From the NCBI GenBank assembly GCA_002839245.1, contig PGXR01000077.1, forward strand, positions 1 through 13,216: DNA of 13,216 bases, in the 5' to 3' direction. The position numbers and the translations under genes were made by a program. Source of the DNA: Spirochaetae bacterium HGW-Spirochaetae-7. GTDB lineage: Bacteria; Spirochaetota; Spirochaetia; Treponematales; UBA12059. Under the pieces are notes generated by a model. The model searched no databases and had not been told where the DNA came from. It worked only from the letters and a program-made list of their open reading frames with translations. The first letter of the stretch is position 1; each line of letters opens with the position of its first letter. This document shows positions 1-7,566 of this stretch, piece by piece.

Positions 1-410
1 CAGCCGAGCAAATCGTCAGCGATGGCCTTGTAGGATAGGGCGGCGACGAAACATTCAAAGAGGCCGCGGGCGGGGGCGAATTCGAGGAGCCTCGCGGCGG
101 CACCGCGTGAATGCCGGGCCTTTACCGCCTCCATCCATCGTTCGTGGTAACCTAGCTTCTCTGGAAGGCCGGGAAATGGACCCGGGGTGCCGATGAAACC
201 TCGCCGGCTCCGTTTGACGATATACCGTTCCCTGAACGAAAGCGTCACGCGGCCGATCGCGGGAAACGCAGGCTGGGTGGCAGCTTTCCGGACGGCCCGC
301 CTGAAACCGATCTCGCGGACCAGGACGATGACGATTATCGTCAGCGCGGTCGCGCCTGCGACCGACAGCCATATCGCCTCAGGTGACAGTGACTCGATTA
401 ATTTTTGCAT
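1..410 (-). CDS. Membrane-anchored protein of unknown function, partial (C-terminus beyond the left edge)
   Basis: An open frame begins with ATG at 410 and runs without a stop to the left edge, giving the first 136 residues. A G-rich ribosome binding site (GGGGGG) precedes the start. Residues 12-32 form one hydrophobic segment followed by a basic stretch (REIGFRRAVRK), so the protein is probably an inner-membrane anchor with the rest in the cytoplasm. Residues 75-136 are rich in Ala, Arg and Leu and look helical; a helical repeat fold is possible but I cannot assign a family. The start lies 15 bp after the stop of the adenylate cyclase gene on the same strand, so the two are probably cotranscribed and may share a signalling role. 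Other open frames over this stretch (plus strand 187-456 and the alternative minus frame 55-372) lack a matching start signal and this membrane pattern. Confidence 0.72.
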   Translation of the reverse strand, partial: MQKLIESLSPEAIWLSVAGATALTIIVIVLVREIGFRRAVRKAATQPAFPAIGRVTLSFRERYIVKRSRRGFIGTPGPFPGLPEKLGYHERWMEAVKARHSRGAAARLLEFAPARGLFECFVAALSYKAIADDLLG

Positions 411-425
411 GATGTCATCCCCCCG

Positions 426-2054
426 TTACTTTGTTTTCTGCCCGAGCGCCCTGTAGATGCGTATAGGTTCCGCCTTGCCCTTGACCTTGACCGCGTCCCG
501 CTCTTCCACCTTGAAGGAGTTGCCGAGCAAGGCCCTGGTCGATTCGGTGATGATCACCTCGCCGGCCTTGGCCACTCCTTCGAGGCGAGCGGCGATGTTA
601 ACCGTGTCGCCTATCACCGAGTAGTTCATCCGGCGCGACGACCCAAGGTTTCCCGCTATCAAGTAGCCGGTGTTGACGCCTATCCCTACCCGCAGATGGT
701 CCGCCTCTCCTTTGAAGAAGCTGCGCTTGGGATTCTCGATGAGCTTCTGGATGTCAAGCGCGCAGGCGACGGCGTTGCGCGCGTCCTCCTCCTCGGAAGT
801 CAACGGAACGCCCCAGGCGGCCATGATGCAGTCCCCGATGAACTTGTCGATGAAACCGCGATAGTTCAGCACCACCTCCACTGCCTCGGAGAAATAATCG
901 TTGAGCACGCCGAGGATGTACTCGGGTGTCCTGCCTTCGGAAAACGTGGTGTAGCCCCTGATGTCGGCGAAAAAGACCGTGGCCCGCTTGCCGTCGCCTC
1001 CAAGCTTTATCGAGTCGGGAGAGTCCATCAGGCTCTGCACCACGTCGACGGAAAGGTAACGGCTGAACATGTCCTTGATGGCACGCCGCTCCTCGACGAC
1101 CACGTCAACCCGTTCCTTGAGTTCACGTTCCCTGGTCTGGTCGGTGAAGGTAAGCACCAGCCCATCGTGGCGGTCCGAGCGGCGACCCCTGACCGGCGAA
1201 AGGTTGAGCGAAAAATCGATGTCGCCCCGTTCGCCGGTGGCTATGCCTTCGATTCCCAGCAAGGTCGACCCCTCGCGCAGGCTCTTGCCCATGGCGGAGA
1301 TGACGCCGTCGTCGAGGCGATCCTTGAGCAGCGCGGCCGCCGGCTTGCCGATCGATCCGGCGTCCAGCCCGAAAACGTCTGCCGCCTCGTCGTTGAAGAA
1401 ACGCAGCGATCCGTCCCGCGACGTGGTGACCAGCAGGTTGGTCATGGACGAGAAGATGCTTTCCTGGTATCGCTCGAGCGCTTCAATCTCGGCCGCCCTC
1501 TCCTTGAGTTCCTTGAAAAGCTTGGCGCTCCTGAGCATCCCGGCGGCCAGCGCGCAGTACGAAGCGAGGAAATTGAGCCTGTTCCGGCCATAGTGCCGGG
1601 CAGCCCGGGCGTTCAGGACCAGGAGGCCGGCCCGATAGCGCGGCAGGAATATCGGTACCGCGATGCCGGCGTTCATGGCCGGGTCGAGGAGCAGACCCGC
1701 CAGGGCGCAGTCCCGACGCTCGTTGAGGACCGCCGCCTCCCCGCATTCCTCGATGAAACCAATGGTCTCGGATGCGCGGTCAAGGCTGGATGGCACCTGC
1801 CACGGACCGCGGCGATATGACAGCTTGAGGGCCGTGTCCGGGACATCGCTGTCGCCCGTATACAGGTAGAGAGCCGCGAGGTCAGACCGGCTTATGTCGC
1901 AGGCTTGTTCTACCAGTATGGACTGAATCTGGGAAAAATCGCTTCCCTCCGACAGGAGTGACGAGGCACGCGACAGTTCATCGAAGGCGTCCCTGGATTC
2001 CGCGACCGGGAGTACGACAACCGGAACAGGACGGCGAGCTGGAAAAAGACGCAT
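426..2054 (-). CDS. GAF-PAS-class III adenylate cyclase
   Basis: A 542-residue soluble cyclase predicted to make cAMP from ATP. Residues about 22-175 form a GAF-type sensor domain, about 195-310 a PAS domain (SSMTNLLVTTSRDGSLRFFN is its typical opening), then a charged helical linker, and about 350-520 the class III nucleotide cyclase domain. Catalytic residues are all visible: metal-binding D364 (FFADIRGYT) and D408 (FIGD), adenine-selecting K404 (FIDK) and D483 (IGDTVN), and transition-state N486 and R490 (VNIAARLE). The K/D pair supports adenylate rather than guanylate cyclase activity. There is no membrane segment or signal peptide. The ATG at 2054 follows a strong GGAGG (2062-2066) at 7 nt spacing. 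It is the first gene of a minus-strand pair, with the membrane-anchored gene 15 bp downstream. The ligand of the sensor domains cannot be read from sequence. Confidence 0.93.
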   Translation of the reverse strand: MRLFPARRPVPVVVLPVAESRDAFDELSRASSLLSEGSDFSQIQSILVEQACDISRSDLAALYLYTGDSDVPDTALKLSYRRGPWQVPSSLDRASETIGFIEECGEAAVLNERRDCALAGLLLDPAMNAGIAVPIFLPRYRAGLLVLNARAARHYGRNRLNFLASYCALAAGMLRSAKLFKELKERAAEIEALERYQESIFSSMTNLLVTTSRDGSLRFFNDEAADVFGLDAGSIGKPAAALLKDRLDDGVISAMGKSLREGSTLLGIEGIATGERGDIDFSLNLSPVRGRRSDRHDGLVLTFTDQTRERELKERVDVVVEERRAIKDMFSRYLSVDVVQSLMDSPDSIKLGGDGKRATVFFADIRGYTTFSEGRTPEYILGVLNDYFSEAVEVVLNYRGFIDKFIGDCIMAAWGVPLTSEEEDARNAVACALDIQKLIENPKRSFFKGEADHLRVGIGVNTGYLIAGNLGSSRRMNYSVIGDTVNIAARLEGVAKAGEVIITESTRALLGNSFKVEERDAVKVKGKAEPIRIYRALGQKTK

Positions 2055-2143
2055 TTTCGTGCCTCCGGATCATCTACCCATCGCGGTCATGCCCGATGGC
2101 TGGTATCCATTGTAAACCCAATCCCCCGGGAAATCGAGCTTTC

Positions 2144-2159
2144 ATGTTGCGGGCAACAT
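2144..2159. promoter_or_regulatory. Perfect 16-bp palindrome, operator candidate between cyclase and earP
   Basis: ATGTTGC-GG-GCAACAT has 7-bp arms with full dyad symmetry and a 2-bp centre. It sits in the 130-bp gap between divergent genes and overlaps the candidate -35 box of earP (2147-2152), the usual place for a repressor site. No known regulator is assigned. Confidence 0.45.
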
Positions 2160-2175
2160 CGATCGATGCGATACT
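2147..2175 (+). promoter_or_regulatory. Candidate earP promoter
   Basis: TTGCGG (2147-2152), a 17-bp spacer and GATACT (2170-2175) resemble a sigma70 promoter. Transcription would start at about 2182, a few bases before the GTG start codon at 2185. This would explain why no ribosome binding site is visible for earP. The boxes match the consensus only partly. Confidence 0.35.
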
Positions 2176-2184
2176 GCCGCCATC

Positions 2185-3375
2185 GTGACCATCGATGTAT
2201 TATGCAAGGTAGTGGACAACTATGGCGACATCGGCGTCGTCCACCGGCTTGCCCGCGCGCTCGCCGAGTCGGAGCGGGGCCTGAAGCTCCGCCTCATCGT
2301 CGACGATCTCGTCGCCTACAGCCTCCTGGAGCCGGCGGTGGACACGGCCAGGACTATCCAGGACATGCATGGGTGGAAGATCCTGTCGTGGGCCTGCCCG
2401 GACGATGGGTCACGGGCCGCCTTCCGCCAGGAGTACGCTACCGATCCCCCCCGCATCGTCATTGAATGTTTCGCCTGCGGCCGGCCGGACTGGTTCGAGG
2501 CCATGCTATTCGATCCCGCGGACAGTGCCGTCAAGACCATGGTGAACCTCGAATACTTGAGCGCCGAGCCCTACGCCGTCGAATTCCACCGTATGCCGTC
2601 GCTGACCCGCTCGCCCCTCGTGCGCAAGCACCTGTTCATGCCGGGTTTCGAAACCGGTACCGGTGGACTCATCTTGGACCGGGCCTTCATGGACTCCCGC
2701 TCGCGGTATTCGGATGCCGCCAGCCGGAAGGCCGAGCGACGGCGCCTTGTCGGGAGGCTCGACCTTGCCACCCCGGCCGGGGCTGTGGAGTTTGCTGGGC
2801 GGTTCTGGGTACTGGTCTTCGGATATGAGCGCGATTATGGCCGAATCGTCGGGGATGTCGCGGAGTTCGGGCGCGGCACGCCTGTCCAGGTCCTGGTCGC
2901 AAGCGGCAAGAGCGGGCCGTGCTTCATGGAAGCATGGGATAGGGCAGGGAAGCCTTTCCCGGCGACGCGGCTGCCGTTCCTCCCCCAGACGGACTGGGAT
3001 GAAGTGCTCGTCGCCTCCGATTTTACCATCGTGCGCGGCGAGGACTCGATGTCCAGGGCGGCGCTGTCGGGGCGGCCCTTCCTCTGGCAGGCGTATCCCC
3101 AGGAGGGGAAACAACAGCTCGTCAAAGTACGGGCCCTTCTCGACGGCATGCGGCGCTGCTTCGAACCTGCATCGTTCGGTCCGGTAGAAACGGCGTTCAC
3201 CGCATTCAACGACAGGCTCGAAGATGGTCCCGAAGTGCGCGGCGATGAAGGCATCCTGCCGTTGCTGGTGCCAGATACAGTGATGGCCGCGGGCTTCTCG
3301 TCATTTTCCGACGTGCTCCTGGGCAACGGGAACCTCGCCGGCAACCTGATGACTTTCTTGCGCGAAATCGTGTAA
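2185..3375 (+). CDS. earP: EarP, EF-P arginine rhamnosyltransferase (DUF2331)
   Basis: A 396-residue cytoplasmic GT-B-type inverting glycosyltransferase that transfers rhamnose from dTDP-L-rhamnose to an arginine of elongation factor P. The N-terminal motif VVDNYGDIGV (D11 and D15) matches the two catalytic aspartates of EarP proteins, spaced four residues apart as in the characterised Pseudomonas enzyme. The C-terminal motif IVRGEDSMSRA (R284, E286, D287) followed by GRPFLWQAYPQ matches the conserved nucleotide-sugar end of the family. The length is slightly above the usual 370-390. The start is a GTG: upstream in-frame codons do not lengthen the conserved N-terminus, and there is no clear Shine-Dalgarno. 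The efp gene lies 84 bp downstream on the same strand, and its arginine at position 32 confirms the enzyme-substrate pairing. The genes for making dTDP-rhamnose are not in the window. Confidence 0.95.
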   Translation: MTIDVLCKVVDNYGDIGVVHRLARALAESERGLKLRLIVDDLVAYSLLEPAVDTARTIQDMHGWKILSWACPDDGSRAAFRQEYATDPPRIVIECFACGRPDWFEAMLFDPADSAVKTMVNLEYLSAEPYAVEFHRMPSLTRSPLVRKHLFMPGFETGTGGLILDRAFMDSRSRYSDAASRKAERRRLVGRLDLATPAGAVEFAGRFWVLVFGYERDYGRIVGDVAEFGRGTPVQVLVASGKSGPCFMEAWDRAGKPFPATRLPFLPQTDWDEVLVASDFTIVRGEDSMSRAALSGRPFLWQAYPQEGKQQLVKVRALLDGMRRCFEPASFGPVETAFTAFNDRLEDGPEVRGDEGILPLLVPDTVMAAGFSSFSDVLLGNGNLAGNLMTFLREIV

Positions 3376-3459
3376 TATGATTATCAATTCGTTCATCCAG
3401 CCTATCAGACCGCGTTTTCGCGATATTCGATAGCAATACTAGTTTTATGAGGAATTTCG

Positions 3460-4026
3460 ATGCTAACAACCTCCCAGCTACGTGTAGGATCCATTTTCAT
3501 GGTCGGCAAGGATGTCCTCGTCGTCCAGCGCATGCTCGGCAACAAGGGCGGTCGCGGCGGCATGGTCACCAAGCTCCGCGTCAAGAACCTCCTGACCGGC
3601 GGCACTTCCGACCTCGGCCTCGACTCCGGCGAGAAGTTCGAGGAAGTCTCCATGGACATGCACAAGATGAAGCTGTCCTACATCGACGGCGAGACCTTCG
3701 TTTTCCTCGACCAGGAAAGCTTCGAGCAGTACGAGCTGTCCAAGGAAGACCTCGGCGACAACGCGGGCTACATCACCCCGGATGACGATTTCGACGTCGA
3801 GATCACCTTCTACGAGGGCAAGCCTGTCGGCATCGTGCTGCCGATAGCCATCGACCGTACGATCACCTACTGCGAACCCGGCATCAAGGGCGACACCTCT
3901 GGCAAGTCGACCAAGCCGGCGACCCTGGACTCGGGGTATACCGTACAGGTTCCTCTGTTCTGCGAGATCGGCACCAAGATAAAGTTCGACACCCGCGACG
4001 GCTCCTTCATAGAACGCGTAAAGTAA
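3460..4026 (+). CDS. efp: Elongation factor P, Arg32 type
   Basis: A 188-residue, full-length EF-P that enters the ribosomal E site and relieves stalling at consecutive prolines. Domain I (KOW-like) covers about residues 1-63; two OB-type domains follow, with the usual signatures EPGIKGDTSG and the C-terminal end DTRDGSFIERVK. The residue at the tip of the domain I loop is R32 (GNKGGRGGMV), not the lysine of the EpmA/EpmB-type factors, so the expected modification is rhamnosylation by EarP, encoded just upstream. The ATG at 3460 follows GAGGA (3449-3453). The 84-bp gap after earP may hold a separate promoter, as efp is normally made in large excess, but I could not find convincing -35/-10 boxes. 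An inverted repeat follows the stop at 4038-4071. Confidence 0.97.
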   Translation: MLTTSQLRVGSIFMVGKDVLVVQRMLGNKGGRGGMVTKLRVKNLLTGGTSDLGLDSGEKFEEVSMDMHKMKLSYIDGETFVFLDQESFEQYELSKEDLGDNAGYITPDDDFDVEITFYEGKPVGIVLPIAIDRTITYCEPGIKGDTSGKSTKPATLDSGYTVQVPLFCEIGTKIKFDTRDGSFIERVK

Positions 4027-4037
4027 GGACCTGAATC

Positions 4038-4071
4038 GCCGGTACGGTAGAGCGTGTTCGATCGTACCGGC
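4038..4071. terminator. Inverted repeat between convergent efp and thioredoxin-like genes
   Basis: GCCGGTACG (4038-4046) and CGTACCGGC (4063-4071) form a perfect 9-bp stem, extended by G-T and T-A pairs, with a loop of about 12 nt. It starts 11 bp after the efp stop and lies between convergent genes, so it probably helps to end transcription from both sides. There is no T-run on either strand, so it is not a classic intrinsic terminator. Confidence 0.5.
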
Positions 4072-4128
4072 CAAGCCATCGCGGGTCCGGAGTCCATGCT
4101 GAAGGCTACGTCCTGATTGGTAGCGGAC

Positions 4129-4482
4129 TCACGCTTCACCGGGACCGGTTGCACCGTCGAATACCATGCCATAATACCGATCCATCTTGGCCCCGAGTTC
4201 CCGGATGCCGAAGTTGCGCGCCTCGCGCACCATCTCCTTGCCTTCAAAGAAGACGAGCACCGCGGGAACCGTGAATACAGACAGCTGGCCGCTCGCTTCA
4301 GGTACCGCCTCGATATCGATGTAATACATGCCCATCAGTGGAAAATTCTTTTCTACCAGGTCGACAACCTTGGGTTGTATACTTTTGCAGACAGCGCAGG
4401 AGGGGAAGGAAAAGTACAGGAGTACGGCTTTTTCCCTTGCCACCAGGTCCTGTATCGCCTGGTAGCTGTCAATCGTCAGCAT
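4129..4482 (-). CDS. Small thioredoxin-like protein (CAVC active site)
   Basis: A 117-residue single-domain thioredoxin fold protein. The order is as in thioredoxins: a beta strand (AVLLYFSFPS), the active site C29-A-V-C32 at the start of a helix, then the cis-proline loop FTVP (P73) and the strand AVLVFFEGKE. The usual WCGPC is replaced by SCAVC, so its redox potential and partners may differ; a disulfide reductase or a hydroperoxide-linked role is possible. No signal peptide is present, so it should be cytoplasmic. The ATG at 4482 is chosen; a TTG at 4500 would add six residues, but neither start has a strong ribosome binding site. The gene starts 41 bp after the AEC-type permease gene on the same strand and is probably in its operon. 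Confidence 0.83.
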   Translation of the reverse strand: MLTIDSYQAIQDLVAREKAVLLYFSFPSCAVCKSIQPKVVDLVEKNFPLMGMYYIDIEAVPEASGQLSVFTVPAVLVFFEGKEMVREARNFGIRELGAKMDRYYGMVFDGATGPGEA

Positions 4483-4523
4483 GCTTCGATTCTCAGGCAA
4501 CGGTCGATCGCTCGTTGGTGAAT

Positions 4524-5534
4524 TCAGGAGAACAGCCCGGAATTCAGGATGATTGCCAACACAGGCGTCACGACGAGAACGGCGGCGTTCGAGGTGAGCC
4601 AGATGGAACCCGCGAAATCCTGGTCCAGGTCGTACAGGGCCGGAGGTACCAAGCTCAGGAATCCTACCGGCATGGCGGCAAGCACCATCACCACCTTGAG
4701 ACCGAGCCCTCCCGCCGTATGGCCGAGGCCAAGCAGCAGCGCGATTCCCGTCGCCACGAACGGGACGACCGTCACCTTGCCGACGCTGAGGATAATGGCA
4801 GGCTTGCGGTCCCGCCGCGGTATCCTGAATTTCATGCGCATGCCGATGGCAAACAGGAGGAGGAAGGAACTGAACGGTACGAGAATGGAGTTGAGCCGGC
4901 CGTAGAATGCCGGGCGAACCACACCTGAAGCGTTCAAGCCCAGGCCCAGGACGACGGCAGAAAGCGCCACCAGCAGGAATGGATCGCGAACTACCCGCAG
5001 CGCGCCGGCAAGGCGGCCAGGTCTGCCCCTGTCGCGGGTCGAATCAGGGTTGGCCCGCTCTCCGTACGCTCGTGACATGGGGAAAATCACCGAATAATAC
5101 CAGAGTTCCTCGAACAGCTTGTAGAAGGGAAGGAGCGCGAAAGCGGCCTCGCCGAGCAGAAGGAACACCACCAAGCCGCCTATGTTGCCGATGTTCGTGA
5201 ACGATCCCGAGGCTGCATACACCCCGGCACGGGCGGGAGGAAGGACGAGCAAGCGCTTTCCCGCAATGCCAAGCAGTAGCCCCGTCGCCAGCGCCGACAA
5301 ACCTATGAAGGGCAGCATGAAATAGCGGTTCTCCGACAGGTCGATGACCCAGACAGCGCCGCAGAATGCTACTGGATTAACCGCGAGCATCGCGAACTTC
5401 TGCATGCCGCGCCGAAGTTTTTCGGCAGCGCCAACGCTCATGTGTACGAGCCCGATCTCGATCGCCCGATTGAATGCGTAACCTGAAACGAGTGAAAAAA
5501 AGATGATTGAAAAAGGGAAAATAAAATGCGCCAT
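4524..5534 (-). CDS. AEC-family (auxin efflux carrier-like) permease
   Basis: A 336-residue integral membrane protein with about ten hydrophobic segments in two five-helix halves, linked by a charged cytoplasmic loop (about residues 156-180). The first half carries the crossover-type motif GSFTNIGNIGG (110-120) and the second half LAAMPVGFLS (285-294), both typical of the AEC/BART transporters that carry organic acids such as malate. The substrate cannot be told from sequence. The length is close to the family norm of 300-330. The ATG at 5534 has an AAGGA about 11 nt upstream, a slightly long spacing. It is followed by the thioredoxin-like gene (41-bp gap). A TTGACA box lies upstream at 5575-5580. 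Confidence 0.84.
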   Translation of the reverse strand: MAHFIFPFSIIFFSLVSGYAFNRAIEIGLVHMSVGAAEKLRRGMQKFAMLAVNPVAFCGAVWVIDLSENRYFMLPFIGLSALATGLLLGIAGKRLLVLPPARAGVYAASGSFTNIGNIGGLVVFLLLGEAAFALLPFYKLFEELWYYSVIFPMSRAYGERANPDSTRDRGRPGRLAGALRVVRDPFLLVALSAVVLGLGLNASGVVRPAFYGRLNSILVPFSSFLLLFAIGMRMKFRIPRRDRKPAIILSVGKVTVVPFVATGIALLLGLGHTAGGLGLKVVMVLAAMPVGFLSLVPPALYDLDQDFAGSIWLTSNAAVLVVTPVLAIILNSGLFS

Positions 5535-5549
5535 TTCGACTGGATTCCT

Positions 5550-5580
5550 TGTATAGCGGTCAGTTATGAAGAAATGTCAA
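5550..5580 (-). promoter_or_regulatory. Candidate promoter of the permease/thioredoxin unit
   Basis: On the minus strand a perfect TTGACA (5580-5575) is followed after 19 bp by TATACA (5555-5550). The spacer is longer than ideal, and the implied start lies very close to the ribosome binding site of the permease gene. The call rests mainly on the exact -35 box. Confidence 0.38.
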
Positions 5581-5608
5581 ACGAAGCCCCGGCAGTATAC
5601 AGAAACCC

Positions 5609-5630
5609 GCGACAAGGCACTACCTGTCGC
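5609..5630 (-). terminator. Weak terminator-like hairpin after the flavodoxin gene
   Basis: On the minus strand GCGACA and TGTCGC pair, with two further G-C pairs past a bulged T, about 45 bp after the flavodoxin stop. A short TTT follows two bases further on. It separates the flavodoxin gene from the permease promoter and may be a weak terminator. Confidence 0.3.
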
Positions 5631-5674
5631 TTCAAGACTACTGCCCGGGGTGATGACTCAAGTCGGACATGCCC

Positions 5675-6145
5675 TCATGAAAGCGAGTTCACGAATGCCC
5701 CGAAGGCCGCTGATTGCGTTCGCTCGTCATCCCGCTCCTTGATGCCGCCGAAAGCGGTCAGCTTCATGAATTCCTTCTCGAAGGCAGCGCGGATCGGGCC
5801 GGTTTCACTTCCTTTGCATACGGTGAAGAGACCAAGCCTTTTTCCCCGAAGTTCAGACTCGTGGGCCTTGAGCCAGGTGCGAAGCGGCGGAACGATTCCT
5901 GATGCCCATATCGGCTGTACCATCACCACTGTGTCCGCGCCGGAGAGGTCAATCCCGGGATCGCCTATTGGAGTCGCCTTCCTGGTAGAAGCGTGGTACC
6001 CTGCACGGAGGTAACCCCAAAGCCCATTGCGGTTCACCTTGTCCTCGATGAGCAAGGCCACCGTATCGAGTCGCGACGCCAGATCTTCAGCTATTCGCCT
6101 GGCGTTACCCGTCCTCGTCACGTAGACCACTACAGTATTCGGCAT
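5675..6145 (-). CDS. Flavodoxin-family protein
   Basis: A 156-residue FMN-binding flavodoxin fold. The N-terminal strand VVVYVTRTGNARRIAEDLA holds the phosphate loop TRTGNA (10-15), and the second FMN loop is visible as VQPIWASGIVPPLRTWL (P78, W80). It lacks the classic third-loop acidic signature of long-chain flavodoxins and resembles the short flavodoxin-like proteins that accompany redox enzymes or transporters. No partner can be named. The ATG at 6145 has an excellent AAGGAG (6152-6157) that directly abuts the stop codon of the MFS gene (6158-6160), so translation is almost certainly coupled to that gene. It should be cytoplasmic. Confidence 0.87.
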   Translation of the reverse strand: MPNTVVVYVTRTGNARRIAEDLASRLDTVALLIEDKVNRNGLWGYLRAGYHASTRKATPIGDPGIDLSGADTVVMVQPIWASGIVPPLRTWLKAHESELRGKRLGLFTVCKGSETGPIRAAFEKEFMKLTAFGGIKERDDERTQSAAFGAFVNSLS

Positions 6146-6157
6146 TGTGCTCTCCTT

Positions 6158-7381
6158 TTACAAAACTTCAGCGCAGGCGCCAGGCACTGCATCCGGCGAC
6201 AGGCAATCTTCGGTCACGAGCCGCTTCCAGCCGTACCAGGCCACAAGGCCCGCGAGCGTCGCGGCAAGGATTCCGGGCGCACGAGGGCCGATCCAGCCCA
6301 GCACGAGTCCCCCGACAAGCGGCGCCAGGATCCTGTTGATACTGTCGATTGATGCCGCTATGCCCAGCGTACCGCCCGCTGCTTCGCGTGGTACGCTCTT
6401 GGTGAGCAGAGTACGGAGCATCGTATTGGCAACGCCGGAACCTAGACTCAATGGCAGCAACGTGACCATCAGTGCCGGCACCGACGGGGCAAGTGAGTAC
6501 AGGGCCAGCGATACGGCAGCCACGGAAATGGCCCCTGCCGCCAGCTTACGCTCGTCGAATCGCCTGGCCAGGAACCCGACGCCGCCGCCCTGTACCAGCG
6601 CCACCAGAACCCCGACATAAGCCAGGAGCCAGCCGCGCCCGCTTGGGCCGACCCCCAGCGCCTCGGCGGTGAACAGGGCGAACATGCTCTCGAACATCGT
6701 AAAGGCGAACGAATATACCATCGTCATCCGGAGTACCGTGCCGGTTCCCCTGCGCTTGAGCGTCTCGAGCAGCAATGTGCCGGAGAAAGCGCGGCGAGGG
6801 TTCTTCTTGAGTTCATCGCGCCGCTCGCTCGACAGGCTTTCTGGCAGGATGAAAGTGATGAGCAAGAGGTTGACCGCGGCGATTCCCGCTGCCACGAATG
6901 CGGGCGTCGAGAGTCCGAATCTCGAGAGCAGCCCGCCGAATAGCGGCCCGATGATGAAGCCGAAGCCGAAAGCCATGCCGATGATGCCGAAGCCCTTGGC
7001 CCGGTTCTTGTCGTCGGTAATATCGACGATGTACGACTGCGCCACGGTGATGTTGCCGCCGGTCAGTCCGTCGAGGATCCTGCTCGCGAATATGAGCGGC
7101 AGGGATCTGGCGAATCCCAGCAGAAGGAGCGACAGGAACGTACCGCCGATCGAGAACAGGAACAATGGCTTGCGGCCGAACCGGTCCGACAGCCTTCCCA
7201 CGATTGGTGCGGCGAAGAACTGGCCGAGCGCGTAGCTGGCCATCAGTATGCCGGCCAAGGCCGGAGCTCCGCCAAAATTGCGTATGTAATCCGGTATTAG
7301 CGGGATGATGAATCCGAACCCGACCATGTCCATGAACACGACAGAGAACAGCAACGGCAATGAAGCTTTTCTTTTCTGCAT
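6158..7381 (-). CDS. MFS drug:H+ antiporter-like transporter (TetA-type, DHA1)
   Basis: A 407-residue inner-membrane transporter with twelve predicted helices. It shows major facilitator motif A, GRLSDRFGRKP (62-72), between helices 2 and 3; motif B around R101 (RILDGLTGGNITVAQSYI); and the antiporter motif C, GFGFIIGPLFGG (139-150), in helix 5. Helix 1 with FMDMVGFGFIIPLIPDY resembles tetracycline and multidrug exporters, but the substrate cannot be fixed from sequence. The ATG at 7381 is preferred: GAGGTG lies 6 nt upstream. A TTG at 7420 would add 13 residues without a ribosome binding site. The stop overlaps the ribosome binding site region of the flavodoxin gene downstream, forming a two-gene unit. 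The upstream gap is AT-rich (7400-7430) with a TATATT but no good -35 box. Confidence 0.92.
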   Translation of the reverse strand: MQKRKASLPLLFSVVFMDMVGFGFIIPLIPDYIRNFGGAPALAGILMASYALGQFFAAPIVGRLSDRFGRKPLFLFSIGGTFLSLLLLGFARSLPLIFASRILDGLTGGNITVAQSYIVDITDDKNRAKGFGIIGMAFGFGFIIGPLFGGLLSRFGLSTPAFVAAGIAAVNLLLITFILPESLSSERRDELKKNPRRAFSGTLLLETLKRRGTGTVLRMTMVYSFAFTMFESMFALFTAEALGVGPSGRGWLLAYVGVLVALVQGGGVGFLARRFDERKLAAGAISVAAVSLALYSLAPSVPALMVTLLPLSLGSGVANTMLRTLLTKSVPREAAGGTLGIAASIDSINRILAPLVGGLVLGWIGPRAPGILAATLAGLVAWYGWKRLVTEDCLSPDAVPGACAEVL

Positions 7382-7476
7382 GCAATGCACCTCATATGAT
7401 GATGACAATATAAGTAACAATTTACAGAACGCCTAGGCTCATCAACCAAACCCAGCCAGGCTGCCCTGTTCCTCGC

Positions 7477-7506
7477 TTGCTCCGCCGGCACGCGCCTTGC
7501 TATACT
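7477..7506 (+). promoter_or_regulatory. Candidate glyQS promoter
   Basis: TTGCTC (7477-7482), an 18-bp spacer and TATACT (7501-7506) fit a sigma70 promoter. It predicts a leader of about 93 nt before the glyQS start codon. Confidence 0.45.
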
Positions 7507-7566
7507 CCCGGCGCGCAGCCGTGGCCGGGTCATCATGCCTCCGGTGCGGCGACGACACCAACACCC

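Noticed and set aside
405..1820. A 471-codon plus-strand open frame opposite the adenylate cyclase
   Set aside because: The minus-strand frame has three recognisable domains and every catalytic residue. The plus frame is an open mirror produced by high GC content, with no family resemblance and no ribosome binding site.
2506..3114. A 202-codon minus-strand frame inside earP
   Set aside because: It is antisense to well-conserved EarP sequence and its product is rich in Arg, Pro and Gly without domain features.
3478..4074. A 198-codon minus-strand frame opposite efp
   Set aside because: It is antisense to a full-length EF-P, and its repeated Val-Asp/Glu-Leu pattern is the mirror of EF-P codons.
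6069..6078. A possible stray copy of the terminal repeat (GTCGCGACGC)
   Set aside because: Only ten bases match, the site is inside the flavodoxin coding region, and such a match is not surprising in GC-rich DNA.
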